Below, one piece after another: positions 29,034 through 38,354 of a stretch of 64,000 nt of DNA. Origin of the DNA: Xanthomonas sp. AM6 (GTDB taxonomy: Bacteria > Pseudomonadota > Gammaproteobacteria > Xanthomonadales > Xanthomonadaceae). The notes under the pieces are model-generated. The model was not told where the DNA came from. It was given only the letters and a program-made list of their open reading frames with translations, and searched no databases. The position numbers and the translations under genes were made by a program. Within the stretch, counting starts at the first letter, position 1, and each line of letters starts with the position of its first letter. The stretch lies in assembly GCF_025665335.1 (NCBI RefSeq), contig NZ_CP106869.1, positions 2,630,501 to 2,694,500 of the forward strand. The letters are read 5' to 3'.

Positions 29034-30275
29034 ATGTCGCCCAAGAAGACCTCGTTTCCGAAGCAGGATATCCGTGTGCTGCTGCTCGAAGGCATCAGCC
29101 AGACCGCCGTCGACGTGTTCCGCGCCGCCGGCTACTCGCAGATCGAGCTGCACGCCAAGTCGCTGCCGGAAGAGGAACTGAAGGCGCGCATCGCCGAGGC
29201 GCACATCGTCGGCATCCGCTCGCGCACCCAGCTCAGCGCCGAGGTGCTGGCGCACGCCAAGCGGCTGATCGCGGTCGGCTGCTTCTGCATCGGCACCAAC
29301 CAGGTGGACCTGGACGCGGCCGAACTGGCCGGCATCCCGGTGTTCAACGCGCCCTATTCCAATACCCGCAGCGTCGCCGAGCTGGTCATCGCCGAGGCGA
29401 TCCTGCTGCTGCGCGGCATCCCGCAGAAGAACGCCGAATGCCACCGCGGCGGCTGGTCGAAGTCGGCCGCCGGCAGCCACGAGACCCGCGGCAAGGTGCT
29501 GGGCATCGTCGGCTACGGGCACATCGGCACCCAGGTCGGGGTGCTGGCGGAATCGCTGGGCATGCAGGTGATCTTCCACGACATCGAGGCCAAGCTGTCG
29601 CTGGGCAACGCGCGCGCGGCGACCGACCTGGACGAGCTGCTGGCGCGTTCGGACGTGGTCACCCTGCACGTGCCGGAAACCGCCGCGACCAAGGACATGA
29701 TCGGCGCGGCGCAGATCGCGCAGATGAAGCCCGGCGCGCACCTGATCAACGCCTCGCGCGGCACCGTGATCGACATCGCCGCGCTGGACGCGGCGCTGAG
29801 CTCCGGCCACATCGGCGGCGCCGCGGTGGACGTGTTCCCGGTCGAGCCCAAGGGCAACGGCGACCTGTTCGAATCGCCGCTGGCCGCGCACGACAACGTG
29901 ATCCTGACCCCGCACGTGGGCGGCAGCACGCTGGAAGCGCAGGACAACATCGGCGTGGAAGTGGCCGCCAAGCTGGTGCGCTACAGCGACAACGGCAGCA
30001 CCCTGTCGGCGGTGAACTTCCCCGAGGTCACCCTGCCCGAGCACGCCGAGAGCCTGCGCCTGCTGCACATCCACCGCAACGTGCCGGGCGTGCTGTCGCA
30101 GATCAACGAACTGTTCTCGCGCCACAACGTCAACATCGACGGCCAGTTCCTGCGCACCGACCCCAAGGTCGGCTACGTGGTGATCGACGTCGCCGCCAGC
30201 GAGGAACTGGCGGGGGTGCTGAAGGACGAACTGGGGCAGATCGCCGGGACCTTGCGCACGCGGATTCTCTACTGA
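29034..30275 (+). CDS. serA: D-3-phosphoglycerate dehydrogenase (with ACT domain)
   Basis: 413-residue NAD-dependent enzyme that opens serine synthesis by oxidising 3-phosphoglycerate. Rossmann motif GIVGYGHIGTQVGVLAE near residue 160, catalytic RGTVID near 240, HVGGSTLEAQ near 295, and a C-terminal ACT domain (IHRNVPGVLSQINELF near 345) for serine feedback. Length matches E. coli SerA (410). It is divergent from the FAD oxidase 288 bases away, an arrangement that couples removal of 2-hydroxyglutarate to serine synthesis. Confidence 0.97.
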   Translation: MSPKKTSFPKQDIRVLLLEGISQTAVDVFRAAGYSQIELHAKSLPEEELKARIAEAHIVGIRSRTQLSAEVLAHAKRLIAVGCFCIGTNQVDLDAAELAGIPVFNAPYSNTRSVAELVIAEAILLLRGIPQKNAECHRGGWSKSAAGSHETRGKVLGIVGYGHIGTQVGVLAESLGMQVIFHDIEAKLSLGNARAATDLDELLARSDVVTLHVPETAATKDMIGAAQIAQMKPGAHLINASRGTVIDIAALDAALSSGHIGGAAVDVFPVEPKGNGDLFESPLAAHDNVILTPHVGGSTLEAQDNIGVEVAAKLVRYSDNGSTLSAVNFPEVTLPEHAESLRLLHIHRNVPGVLSQINELFSRHNVNIDGQFLRTDPKVGYVVIDVAASEELAGVLKDELGQIAGTLRTRILY

Positions 30276-30460
30276 CGGGGAGTCGGGATTGGGGATTGGG
30301 AAGAGCGGCGGCGCTGGCGAGTCCGTTCACCGACTGCGATCGGGCCTGGATCGATCGTGGCGGCGCAGACGCGCGAGGGAGCGCAAGGCTTGGATCAAGC
30401 GCGGAAAATCGGATCAAGCACCCCAGCTCTAGCGAATCCCAAATCTCGAATCCCGGCCCC
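30276..30460. repeat. Intergenic region with 'gattggggatt' repeat after serA
   Basis: GGGATTGGGGATTGGG at 30285–30300 after the serA stop pairs imperfectly with AATCCCAAATCTCGAATCCC at 30436–30455, the same repeat family as before efpL. No gene and no T-tract terminator seen. Confidence 0.6.
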
Positions 30461-30742
30461 TCAGGGCTGCAGTTCGGCACGCAGCCCTTCGCTCAACAGA
30501 TAGTCGTCGGCCTTCAGGTACCAGCGCTCCGGGCCGGTGGTGACCGCTTCCATGTACAGGCCGCCGCCGTCCTCGCGCGGCGGGCGCTGCAGGCTGACGA
30601 TCGCCACGCCATGCGGCGGCCGGCTCAATGCCAGCAGCGTGCGTTGCACGGTGCGCGCCAGTTCGGCCGACTCCATCCGCTCGTCGAGCGGGCGGAATGC
30701 CAGGCGGTAGGTGAACGACGCAGCGGCGCGGGACATGGGCAT
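30461..30742 (-). CDS. Small conserved hypothetical protein
   Basis: About 93 residues from ATG 30742 (91 from ATG 30736). Basic-start MSRAAASFTYRLAFRPLDERM with a soluble predicted fold ending GPERWYLKADDYLLSEGLRAELQP. No signal peptide. Not recognised. It ends 185 bases after the convergent serA gene. Its coding nature rests on composition and the well-formed amino-acid makeup only. Confidence 0.6.
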   Translation of the reverse strand: MPMSRAAASFTYRLAFRPLDERMESAELARTVQRTLLALSRPPHGVAIVSLQRPPREDGGGLYMEAVTTGPERWYLKADDYLLSEGLRAELQP

Positions 30743-30847
30743 GGACAGGCAACGGGCGCCCAAGGGTACCCAATCCGGCCAGGCCCGCCCAGCCGGCGCC
30801 GCGCGCGCCCCGATTAGCCTATGCGGCAGCGCCCGTTGCCGGGTGCG

Positions 30848-31399
30848 TCAGCTTCCGCCGCGCGCCAGCCACTTGCCGGCCATCCGCCGCAGCGACGGAT
30901 CCAGGTCCGGCTCGGCCAGCAGTTCGGCGATCGGGCGCCAGGCCAGGGCCAGCGACTCGGCGCTGACCGCGAACGTTTCGTCGGCGCCGGCGCGCACCAC
31001 GTAGCGCGCGTCGAAGTGCCAGTGCCCGGGCACCTCCTGGCGCGCGGGGATCCAGTGCCGGTCCAGGTCGAACACGGCGCCGTCCTCCAGCGCCAGCCCG
31101 GGCAGCCCGGACTCCTCCTCGGCTTCCTTCAGCGCCACCTGCGCCAGGTCGCGGTCGCCGTCGGCATGCCCGCCCAGCTGCAGCCAGCGCTGCAGCTTGC
31201 GGTGGTGGGTCAGCAGGGTGCGTGCGCCGTCGGCGCTGACCAGCCAGGCCGAACCGGTGAAGTGGCCGTCCAGGCGCGCACGCACGAACGGGTCGTGCGC
31301 ATCGTCCAGCAACGCCAGGAATTGCGCGGCAACCTCGGCCTCCTGCGGCCAACGGACGGCATAGGCCTGCAACTGGCGGCGCAGGGAGAGGTCCGGCAT
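30848..31399 (-). CDS. Nudix hydrolase
   Basis: 183-residue nucleoside-diphosphate-linked moiety hydrolase. The Nudix box runs GGHADGDRDLAQVALKEAEE (residues near 76–95) followed by ESGL: the REUXEEXGU half is present as KEAEEESGL, but the Glu expected seven before it is Arg, a variation found in this subgroup. The 'WLQLGGH' lead-in suggests a family with nucleotide-sugar or oxidised-nucleotide substrates; the substrate is unknown. ATG 31399 is the sensible start. Confidence 0.9.
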   Translation of the reverse strand: MPDLSLRRQLQAYAVRWPQEAEVAAQFLALLDDAHDPFVRARLDGHFTGSAWLVSADGARTLLTHHRKLQRWLQLGGHADGDRDLAQVALKEAEEESGLPGLALEDGAVFDLDRHWIPARQEVPGHWHFDARYVVRAGADETFAVSAESLALAWRPIAELLAEPDLDPSLRRMAGKWLARGGS

Positions 31400-31568
31400 G
31401 GGGCATTCTCGCGATCGGGGCCGGCCATTATCGCCGCCGACGGTGCGGCGCGGCTTGTGGCGGCCGTCCGGCTTTGGCATGGTACGACGCTTGCGTGGCC
31501 CGCTTGGGCCTAGCGCACCATCTTTACCGGGGCACGACAGCCCCGATCGCCACCAGGGGATGCACCGC

Positions 31569-33041
31569 ATGCTGAAGTCTCTGTTGAGGGTCAAGCCGAT
31601 CGAACCGGCCGGGCACGTCGATGCCGGCGAACCGTTCGAAGGCAGCCTGGAAGGCGAAGCCACGCTGAAACGGACCCTCACCGCCAGGCACCTGATCCTG
31701 CTCGGCATCGGTGCGGTGATCGGCGCGGGCATCTTCGTGCTGACCGGCCAGGCCGCTGCCAACCACGCCGGCCCGGCGGTGATGCTGTCGTTCGTGTTCG
31801 CCGGCATCGCCTGCGCCTTCGCCGGCCTGTGCTACGCCGAGTTCGCGGCGATGATGCCGGTCTCCGGCAGCGCCTATTCCTACTCCTACACCACCCTGGG
31901 CGAAGGCGTGGCCTGGTTCATCGGCTGGTGCCTGGTGCTGGAATACCTGTTCGCCGGCTCCAGCGTCGCGGTCGGCTGGTCGGCCTACCTGATCAGTTTC
32001 CTGACCGGCACCCTGGGGCTGCCGTTCCCGGCGGAACTGGCGAGTTCGCCGCTGGCCTGGAACGGCCACGCCTTCGTCGCCTCCGGCGGCATCGTCAACC
32101 TGCCGGCGGTGCTGATCGTCGGCGCGGTCAGCATCCTGTGCTACGTCGGCGTCACCCAGTCGGCGTTCGCCAACGCCATCGTGGTGGCGATCAAGGTCCT
32201 GGTGATCTGCCTGTTCGTCGGCTTCGGCGTGTCCCACGTCGATCCGGCCAACTGGCATCCGTTCATCCCCGAAAACACCGGCCCGGGCGAGTTCGGCTGG
32301 AGCGGCGTGTTCCGCGCCGCTTCCATCGTGTTCTTCTCCTACATCGGCTTCGACGCGGTCTCCACCTCCGCCGGCGAGACCAAGGACCCGCAGCGCAACA
32401 TGCCGATCGGCATCCTGGTGTCGCTGGCGGTGTGCACGGTCATCTACATCATCGTCTGCGCGGTGCTGACCGGGCTGCTGCCCTACACCCAGCTCGGCAC
32501 CGCCAAGCCGGTCGCCACCGCGCTGGAGCACTATCCCAGCCTGGCCTGGCTGAAGACCTTCGTGGAGATCGGCGCCATCGCCGGCCTGTCCTCGGTGGTG
32601 CTGGTGATGCTGATGGCGCAGCCGCGCATCTTCTACACGATGGCGCGCGACGGCCTGCTGCCCAAGCTGTTCGGCAAGGTCCACCGCAAGTTCCACACGC
32701 CCTACGTGGGCACGATCGTCGTCGGCGTGGTCGCCGCGCTGCTGGCCGGGCTGATCCCGCTGGACGTGCTCGGCGAACTGGTGTCGATGGGCACCCTGCT
32801 CGCCTTCGCCACCGTGTGCGTCGGCGTGCTGGTCCTGCGCTTCACCAAGCCGGACCTGCCGCGGCCGTTCCGGGTGCCGTTCGCGCCGGTGGTCTGCACG
32901 CTCGGCGCGCTGTTCTGCGTCGGCCTGTTCCTGCAGGCGTTCCAGGAACACTGGAAGGTGTTCGTCGGCTGGACCCTGATCGGCCTGGTCATCTATTTCG
33001 GCTACGGCATCCGCCACAGCCGCCTGGCCGGCAAGGCTTAA
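31569..33041 (+). CDS. APC-family amino acid permease (first of two)
   Basis: 490-residue inner-membrane transporter of the amino acid–polyamine–organocation superfamily, CAT-like branch. About 12–14 hydrophobic segments; the substrate-binding loop GIGAVIGAGIFVLTGQAA near residue 48 and the SYIGFDAVSTSAGE stretch near 260 are hallmarks. AGGGG upstream of ATG 31569 gives the start; ATG 31560 is also in frame. Closely related in sequence to the following gene, so they arose by tandem duplication. Substrate unknown. Confidence 0.93.
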   Translation: MLKSLLRVKPIEPAGHVDAGEPFEGSLEGEATLKRTLTARHLILLGIGAVIGAGIFVLTGQAAANHAGPAVMLSFVFAGIACAFAGLCYAEFAAMMPVSGSAYSYSYTTLGEGVAWFIGWCLVLEYLFAGSSVAVGWSAYLISFLTGTLGLPFPAELASSPLAWNGHAFVASGGIVNLPAVLIVGAVSILCYVGVTQSAFANAIVVAIKVLVICLFVGFGVSHVDPANWHPFIPENTGPGEFGWSGVFRAASIVFFSYIGFDAVSTSAGETKDPQRNMPIGILVSLAVCTVIYIIVCAVLTGLLPYTQLGTAKPVATALEHYPSLAWLKTFVEIGAIAGLSSVVLVMLMAQPRIFYTMARDGLLPKLFGKVHRKFHTPYVGTIVVGVVAALLAGLIPLDVLGELVSMGTLLAFATVCVGVLVLRFTKPDLPRPFRVPFAPVVCTLGALFCVGLFLQAFQEHWKVFVGWTLIGLVIYFGYGIRHSRLAGKA

Positions 33042-33048
33042 TTGCGAG

Positions 33049-33139
33049 TCCCTCGCAAGAGCCCGCACATCCATGTGCGGGGATTCAACTCTCGAGTCCT
33101 CCCTCGCAAGAGCCCGCACATCCATGTGCGGGATTCAAC
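33049..33139. repeat. Two tandem copies of a hairpin repeat between the permeases
   Basis: Two direct copies of a roughly 40-base unit (33049–33089 and 33100–33139) start CCCTCGCAAGAGCC. Each holds a perfect inverted repeat CCCGCACAT-CC-ATGTGCGGG (33062–33081 and 33113–33132). The second ends just before the next gene's ribosome binding site. The same 'cacatccatgtg' core recurs near 61868 and 62249. Confidence 0.9.
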
Positions 33140-33151
33140 AGGAACCGCTCC

Positions 33152-34588
33152 ATGCTCAAACAACTCTGGGCCACCAAACATCCCCATGCCAGCCACGAGG
33201 ACGCCGGCGGCCTGGGCCTGCAGCGTGCGCTCGGCCCCTGGGGCCTGACCGCGCTGGGCATCGGCGCGGTGATCGGCGGCGGCATCTTCGTCATCACCGG
33301 GCAGGCCGCGGCCAACCATGCCGGCCCGGCGATCATGCTGTCGTTCGTGCTGGCCGCGCTGTGCTGCGCGTTCTGCGCGCTGGCCTACGCCGAATTCGCG
33401 GCGATGGTGCCGGTGTCCGGCAGCGCCTACACCTACACCTACGCCACCTTCGGCGAACTGGCGGCCTGGTTCATCGGCTGGATGCTGGTGCTGGAGTACG
33501 GCGTGTCGGCCTCGGCGGTGGCGGTGAGCTGGACCGGCTACTTCCTGAGCCTGCTCGACCATTTCGGCATCCACCTGCCCGCGGCGCTGGTCAACGCGCC
33601 GCTGGACGGCAAGCTGCAGCGCACCGGCGCGATCGCCAACCTGCCCGCGGCCGCCATCGTGCTGCTGCTGACATGGCTGTGCTACGTCGGCATCCGCAAG
33701 TCCTCGGCGATGAACATGGCGATGGTGGTGCTCAAGACCGGGCTGATCCTGCTGGTGATCGCGGTGGGCTGGAAGTACGTGGACACCGCCAACTGGCACC
33801 CGTTCATCCCGGCCAACGAAGGCCCGGGCAAGTACGGCATGGAAGGCGTGCTGCGCGGCGCGGCGATGGTGTTCTTCGCCTACATCGGCTTCGAGGCCGT
33901 CTCCGTGGCGGCGCAGGAATCGCACCGGCCGCAGCGCGACCTGCCGATCGGCATGATCCTGTCGCTGGTGATCTGCACCGTGCTGTACATCGCGATGGCC
34001 GCGGTGATGACCGGGCTGGTGCCCTACACCCTGCTGGGCACCGACGAGCCGGTGGTGACCGCGGTGGGCGCGCATCCGCAACTGGCGTGGCTGCGGGTGG
34101 TGGTCGAGGTCGGCGCGCTGATCGGCCTGTCCTCGGTGGTGCTGGTGATGATCATCGGCCAGCCGCGGATCTTCATGATCATCGCCCGCGACGGGCTGCT
34201 GCCGCCGGTGTTCACCAAGATCCATCCCAAGTACCGCACCCCGCACGTCAACACGGTGATCACCGGCATCGGCATCGCGCTGCTGGCGGCGCTGTTCCCG
34301 CTGGACGTGCTCGGCGAGCTGACCTCGATGGGTACCCTGATCGCCTTCGCCGCCGTCTGCGCCGGGGTGCTGATCCTGCGCCGCACCCAGCCCGACCTGC
34401 CGCGCCCGTTCCGCATCCCGTTCGCCTGGCTGATCTGCATCGCCGGCGTGCTCAGCTGCCTGGCGCTGCTGTCGGCGATGACCGCGCACAACTGGCTGCT
34501 GATGGGCGGCTGGACCGTGCTCGGCCTGCTGATCTATTTCGGCTACGGTTTCCGCCACAGCCGCCTGCGTGCCACACAGCCTCGCTAG
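33152..34588 (+). CDS. APC-family amino acid permease (second of two)
   Basis: 478-residue inner-membrane transporter with the same layout as the gene before it: GIGAVIGGGIFVITGQAA near residue 37 and the AYIGFEAVSVAAQE stretch near 250. Paralogue from a tandem duplication; a few substitutions in the binding loops suggest a slightly different substrate. The start ATG 33152 has AGGA upstream. It ends 9 bases before mtnB, so it may be cotranscribed with the methionine salvage genes. Confidence 0.93.
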   Translation: MLKQLWATKHPHASHEDAGGLGLQRALGPWGLTALGIGAVIGGGIFVITGQAAANHAGPAIMLSFVLAALCCAFCALAYAEFAAMVPVSGSAYTYTYATFGELAAWFIGWMLVLEYGVSASAVAVSWTGYFLSLLDHFGIHLPAALVNAPLDGKLQRTGAIANLPAAAIVLLLTWLCYVGIRKSSAMNMAMVVLKTGLILLVIAVGWKYVDTANWHPFIPANEGPGKYGMEGVLRGAAMVFFAYIGFEAVSVAAQESHRPQRDLPIGMILSLVICTVLYIAMAAVMTGLVPYTLLGTDEPVVTAVGAHPQLAWLRVVVEVGALIGLSSVVLVMIIGQPRIFMIIARDGLLPPVFTKIHPKYRTPHVNTVITGIGIALLAALFPLDVLGELTSMGTLIAFAAVCAGVLILRRTQPDLPRPFRIPFAWLICIAGVLSCLALLSAMTAHNWLLMGGWTVLGLLIYFGYGFRHSRLRATQPR

Positions 34589-34597
34589 AATAGGGGC

Positions 34598-35239
34598 ATG
34601 AACGCACAGCCCTACGATACCGAACGCCTGCGCACGCTGGCCCAGCTGCTGATCGGCAACATCCGCGAACTGTCGGCGGCCGGCTGGACTCCGGCCACCA
34701 GCAGCAACTTCTCGCACCGGCTCGACGCCGCGCATGCCGCGATCACCGTGTCCGGCCGCGACAAGGGCCGGCTGGTCGAGGCCGACATCATGGTGGTGGA
34801 CTTCGACGGCAAGGCGGTCGGCAGCGATCACCGGCCGTCGGCCGAGACCCTGCTGCACACCCAGCTGTACCGCCGCTTCCCGGAGATCGGCTGCGTGCTG
34901 CACACGCATTCGCCGGTGCAGACCGTCGCCTCGCGGCTGTACGCGCCCGCCGGCCACGTGCGCCTGGAAGGCTACGAGCTACTGAAGGCCCTGCATGGCA
35001 ACCAGACCCACGAGACCGCGGTGGACCTGCCGGTGTTCGCCAACACCCAGGACATGACCGTGCTGGCCGCGCAGGTGGACGCGCTGCTGGACCGCACCGC
35101 GCTGTGGGGCTACCTGATCGACGGCCACGGCCTGTACGCCTGGGGCCGCGACATGGCCGAGGCGCGCCGCCACCTGGAAGCCATCGAGTTCCTGCTGCAC
35201 TGCGAACTGGAACTGCGCAAGCTGCGCGCGGCGGGCTGA
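34598..35239 (+). CDS. mtnB: Methylthioribulose-1-phosphate dehydratase
   Basis: 213-residue class II aldolase-fold enzyme of the methionine salvage pathway that converts methylthioribulose-1-phosphate to the diketo intermediate. Zn-binding His lie in [14 protein letters not shown] near residue 100 and [12 protein letters not shown] near 171; the active-site Glu is near [28 protein letters not shown] near 30 is the substrate loop typical of MtnB. First of three mtn genes. Confidence 0.95.
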   Translation: MNAQPYDTERLRTLAQLLIGNIRELSAAGWTPATSSNFSHRLDAAHAAITVSGRDKGRLVEADIMVVDFDGKAVGSDHRPSAETLLHTQLYRRFPEIGCVLHTHSPVQTVASRLYAPAGHVRLEGYELLKALHGNQTHETAVDLPVFANTQDMTVLAAQVDALLDRTALWGYLIDGHGLYAWGRDMAEARRHLEAIEFLLHCELELRKLRAAG

Positions 35240-35341
35240 GCGCCCCCCGCGCGGCCCGCGCAACAGCGTTCCAGCGCCGCAACGGCGGCCCCTCCGCCAG
35301 CTGCTACTCTTTTCCTCCCCTCGACGCCCTCGCCCGCCGCC

Positions 35342-35908
35342 ATGAGCCGACTCCGCATCTTCGCCGAAACCACTCCCGACGCGCCGCTGTTCGACAGCCG
35401 CGATGGCGACGCGATCGCCGCCGAGCTGCGCAAGATCGGCGTCACCTTCGAACGCTGGCAGGCCGACCAGCCGATCGAGGCCGGCGCCACGCCGGAGGCG
35501 GTGATGGCCGCCTACAGGACCGACATCGACCGGCTGGTGGCCGAACACGGCTTCAAGACCGTGGACGTGGTCAGCATCGCCCCGGACCACCCGCAGCGCG
35601 AGGAGATGCGCAGGAAGTTCCTCGAGGAGCATTTCCACAAGGAGGACGAAGTGCGCTTCTTCGTCGCCGGCTCGGGCCTGTTCACTCTGCACGTGGACGG
35701 CAAGGTCTACGAGATCGAATGCGTGCAGAACGACCTGATCGCGGTGCCGGACGGCACCCACCACTGGTTCGACATGGGCCCGGAGCCGCGCTTCGTGGCG
35801 ATCCGCTTCTTCACCGAGCCGGACGGCTGGGTCGGCCACTTCACCGGCACCGACATCGCCCAGCGCTTCCCGCGCTACGAAGCGGCGCTGCGCGGCGAGG
35901 CGGACTGA
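35342..35908 (+). CDS. mtnD: Acireductone dioxygenase
   Basis: 188-residue cupin of methionine salvage; with Fe it yields formate and the methionine keto acid, with Ni a different product. Metal ligands [11 protein letters not shown] (two His and Glu near residue 98) and the second cupin motif [12 protein letters not shown] near 137 are visible. Length equals Klebsiella and Xanthomonas ARD. Follows mtnB by 102 bases and precedes mtnC by 2. Confidence 0.96.
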   Translation: MSRLRIFAETTPDAPLFDSRDGDAIAAELRKIGVTFERWQADQPIEAGATPEAVMAAYRTDIDRLVAEHGFKTVDVVSIAPDHPQREEMRRKFLEEHFHKEDEVRFFVAGSGLFTLHVDGKVYEIECVQNDLIAVPDGTHHWFDMGPEPRFVAIRFFTEPDGWVGHFTGTDIAQRFPRYEAALRGEAD

Positions 35909-35910
35909 GC

Positions 35911-36609
35911 ATGAGCGCGCCACGCGTGATCCTGACCGACATCGAAGGCACCACCAGCAGCATCTCCTTCGTCAAGGACGTGCTGTTCCCCTACGCGCGC
36001 CGCGCCCTGCCCGAGTTCGTGCGCGAGCACGGCCAGCAGCCGCAGGTGCGGCAGTGGCTGGACGCGGTCGCCACCGAGTGCGGCGGCATCTGCACCGATG
36101 CGGTGATCGTGGAGACGCTGCAGGGCTGGATCGACCAGGACCGCAAGCACACCGCGCTGAAGGCGCTGCAGGGCATGATCTGGGAAGCCGGCTACCGCGA
36201 CGGCGACTACCGGGCGCACTTCTACCCGGACGCGGCGCAGGCGCTGCAGGGCTGGCATGCGGCCGGCCTGCCGCTGTACGTGTATTCCTCCGGCTCGGTG
36301 CCGGCGCAGAAGCAGTTCTTCGGCTACAGCGACGCCGGCGACCTGACCGGCCTGGTCTCGGGCTGGTTCGACACCGAGATCGGCGGCAAGCGCGAGGCCG
36401 GCAGCTACCGCAACATCGTCGCCGCGATCGGGGTGCCGGCCGCGCAGATCGTGTTCCTGTCCGACGTGGTCGAGGAACTGGATGCCGCGCGCGAGGCCGG
36501 GCTGCAGACCCGCCTGCTCGACCGCCGCGAGGATTACCCGCAGCCGCGCACCGGCGCGGCCACGCACGGCCACGATCGCGCGGAGAACTTCCAGCAGATC
36601 GTGCTCTGA
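35911..36609 (+). CDS. mtnC: Enolase-phosphatase E1
   Basis: 232-residue bifunctional HAD-family enzyme that enolises and dephosphorylates the diketo intermediate of methionine salvage, making acireductone for MtnD. HAD motif I is [16 protein letters not shown] at residue 9, motif [18 protein letters not shown] near 128, and [16 protein letters not shown] near 185. ATG 35911 starts three bases after the mtnD stop, a coupled arrangement. mtnA and mtnK/N, needed for earlier steps, are not in the window. Confidence 0.96.
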   Translation: MSAPRVILTDIEGTTSSISFVKDVLFPYARRALPEFVREHGQQPQVRQWLDAVATECGGICTDAVIVETLQGWIDQDRKHTALKALQGMIWEAGYRDGDYRAHFYPDAAQALQGWHAAGLPLYVYSSGSVPAQKQFFGYSDAGDLTGLVSGWFDTEIGGKREAGSYRNIVAAIGVPAAQIVFLSDVVEELDAAREAGLQTRLLDRREDYPQPRTGAATHGHDRAENFQQIVL

Positions 36610-36739
36610 GCCGGTCGCCGCGCGAGCGGCGGATCCGGGCAGGCCAGCGGCCGCGGGCTCGCGACCGGCCACCAGGTTCTCCGGACGCGCCGCGCGCGGC
36701 GGGCCGACCAGCGGCCGGCCGCGCCGCCGGCGGTTGCGC

Positions 36740-38170
36740 CTACCAGGTCCGCCGCAGCGGATGCGCCTCGGTGTTGAACACCACGCGGTCGAACTCCAGC
36801 GCGCTGGCCGGCGCGAACAGCAGGTAGTAGTACTTGAAGGTCTCGGCGAACAGGAAGCTCTCCATGGAGTCCTTCTTCTGCTTGCTGCGCACGTCCTTCA
36901 ATGCGGCGAACCCGTGTTCGGTGCGCGTGTGGCGCACGAAATCCTCGAAGAACACCTTGCCCATGCCGCGGTAGCGCGCATCGCCGGTGTAGCGGTACAG
37001 GTAGTACGCCGATTCGACGATCTCCGGACGCAGCGCGTAGCCCGGCGAGCCGACCTTCATCGTGGCGTAGTCCAGCGATTCGGGCTCGATGCCGTGCAGC
37101 CGCCACATCTTCAGCCCCGACTCCTGCAACCGCTTGGCGCGCGGCAGGTCGCCGCCGAGCGCGAGCATGCCCGGCATGAAGGCATCCAGCGCGCCGTAGA
37201 CGGTGCGCGTGCGCTTGCCGGTGTGCATGTCGGCGTGGCCGTACCACAGCTCGCCTTCGCGCACCTCGTCGGCCAGGTGCGCGTTGACCGGGCCGATGCT
37301 CTGCTCCCACATGCGCTTGCAGTCCGGATCGTCGAACAGCTTCCAGCACTTGAGCAGGTACTCGTAGTACGAATCGATGCCGCCGGCGATGGAGCTGTCC
37401 GGGTCGGTCCACTTGCCGGTCTCCACGTCTATGTTCAGGCCGACCAGCCCCACCTCGGAGCGCCGGTTGAAGGTTTCCACCAGCGCGCGCTTGGCCTTGT
37501 CGTAGTACACCGGGTTGCCGGTGAGCTTGCTCAGCGTGCCGAACTCCAGCAGCAGCGTGCCGGTCTCGGCCGGGTTGCTGACGGTGCCGCTGACCTTGCC
37601 GGTGCGCAGGTTGACGTGGGTGTACGGCAGGCCGGTGGGGCTGTCGAACACCGGCAACAGGCGCTTGCCCAGGTCCTCGGCCAGCGCCAGCAGGCGCGCA
37701 TCGCCGGTCATCTGGTGGGCCGAGAGCAGCCCGCCGAGCAGGCGGATGGTGATCTCGAAGTTCTGCACGTCCATGTCGCGGTCGAACGACAGCTGGGTGA
37801 CGATCAACTCGCGCGCCTCGGCCGCTTCCTTGTCCAGGCCGAGCAGCAGCAGCGTGTCCAGCGCATCCACCGGCGACATCAGCAGCGGCTCCCGGTACCA
37901 GTCGTGCGGCTTGCCGCTGATCGGCTTGAGATCGTCGTGGCCCTTGGCGTAGCGCATGTAGCCCTGCCACGCGTGGCGGGTCTGTTCGCGCACCTGCTCG
38001 GCCAGGCGCGCGGCCTCCTTGGCGTCCACCGCGGGCACCGGCGCGAGCGCGGCGGCGGACGCGGCCGGCGCCGCGGCGCGCGGCGGCGCCACCGCGTCGC
38101 TGGCGCAGGCGGACGATGCCAGCAGCAGGGCGCTGGCCAGGGAGGCAAAGGGAACGGCTCGCATCGTCAT
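36740..38170 (-). CDS. GH47 alpha-1,2-mannosidase (class I), exported
   Basis: 476-residue glycoside hydrolase of family 47, a Ca-dependent inverting enzyme family best known from ER/Golgi N-glycan trimming. The signal peptide ends near residue 25 (LLLASSACASDA, possibly lipoprotein-like with Cys). Domain hallmarks: WYREPLLMSPVDALDTLLLLG near 90, the acidic-residue cluster FEITIRLLGGLLSAHQM near 140, and the C-terminal HTRTEHGFAALKDV near 425. GAGGA 7 bases before ATG 38170 fixes the start. It sits next to a LacI regulator and GH92, so it likely trims mannose-rich glycans in the periplasm. Confidence 0.93.
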   Translation of the reverse strand: MTMRAVPFASLASALLLASSACASDAVAPPRAAAPAASAAALAPVPAVDAKEAARLAEQVREQTRHAWQGYMRYAKGHDDLKPISGKPHDWYREPLLMSPVDALDTLLLLGLDKEAAEARELIVTQLSFDRDMDVQNFEITIRLLGGLLSAHQMTGDARLLALAEDLGKRLLPVFDSPTGLPYTHVNLRTGKVSGTVSNPAETGTLLLEFGTLSKLTGNPVYYDKAKRALVETFNRRSEVGLVGLNIDVETGKWTDPDSSIAGGIDSYYEYLLKCWKLFDDPDCKRMWEQSIGPVNAHLADEVREGELWYGHADMHTGKRTRTVYGALDAFMPGMLALGGDLPRAKRLQESGLKMWRLHGIEPESLDYATMKVGSPGYALRPEIVESAYYLYRYTGDARYRGMGKVFFEDFVRHTRTEHGFAALKDVRSKQKKDSMESFLFAETFKYYYLLFAPASALEFDRVVFNTEAHPLRRTW

Positions 38171-38354
38171 CGTCGGGTCCTCGGGTGGGAAACGGTGTGG
38201 GCAGCGCAACGCCGGTCCAGGCTGCGGCGCAGCGCGGACGGACCGGCGGAGACGGACGCGCAGCGGCGCGGATGCGGTCCGCGGCCTCTGCCGAAAAAGG
38301 AAGCGCGGGAACTGCGGCGCGGCGCACGCATCGTGCGCGCCGCCGCAACCAACC

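Noticed and set aside
36610-36669. Inverted repeat GCCGGTCGC/GCGACCGGC after mtnC as a terminator
   Set aside because: The arms are 42 bases apart, GC-rich by background, and no T-tract follows; too weak to call.
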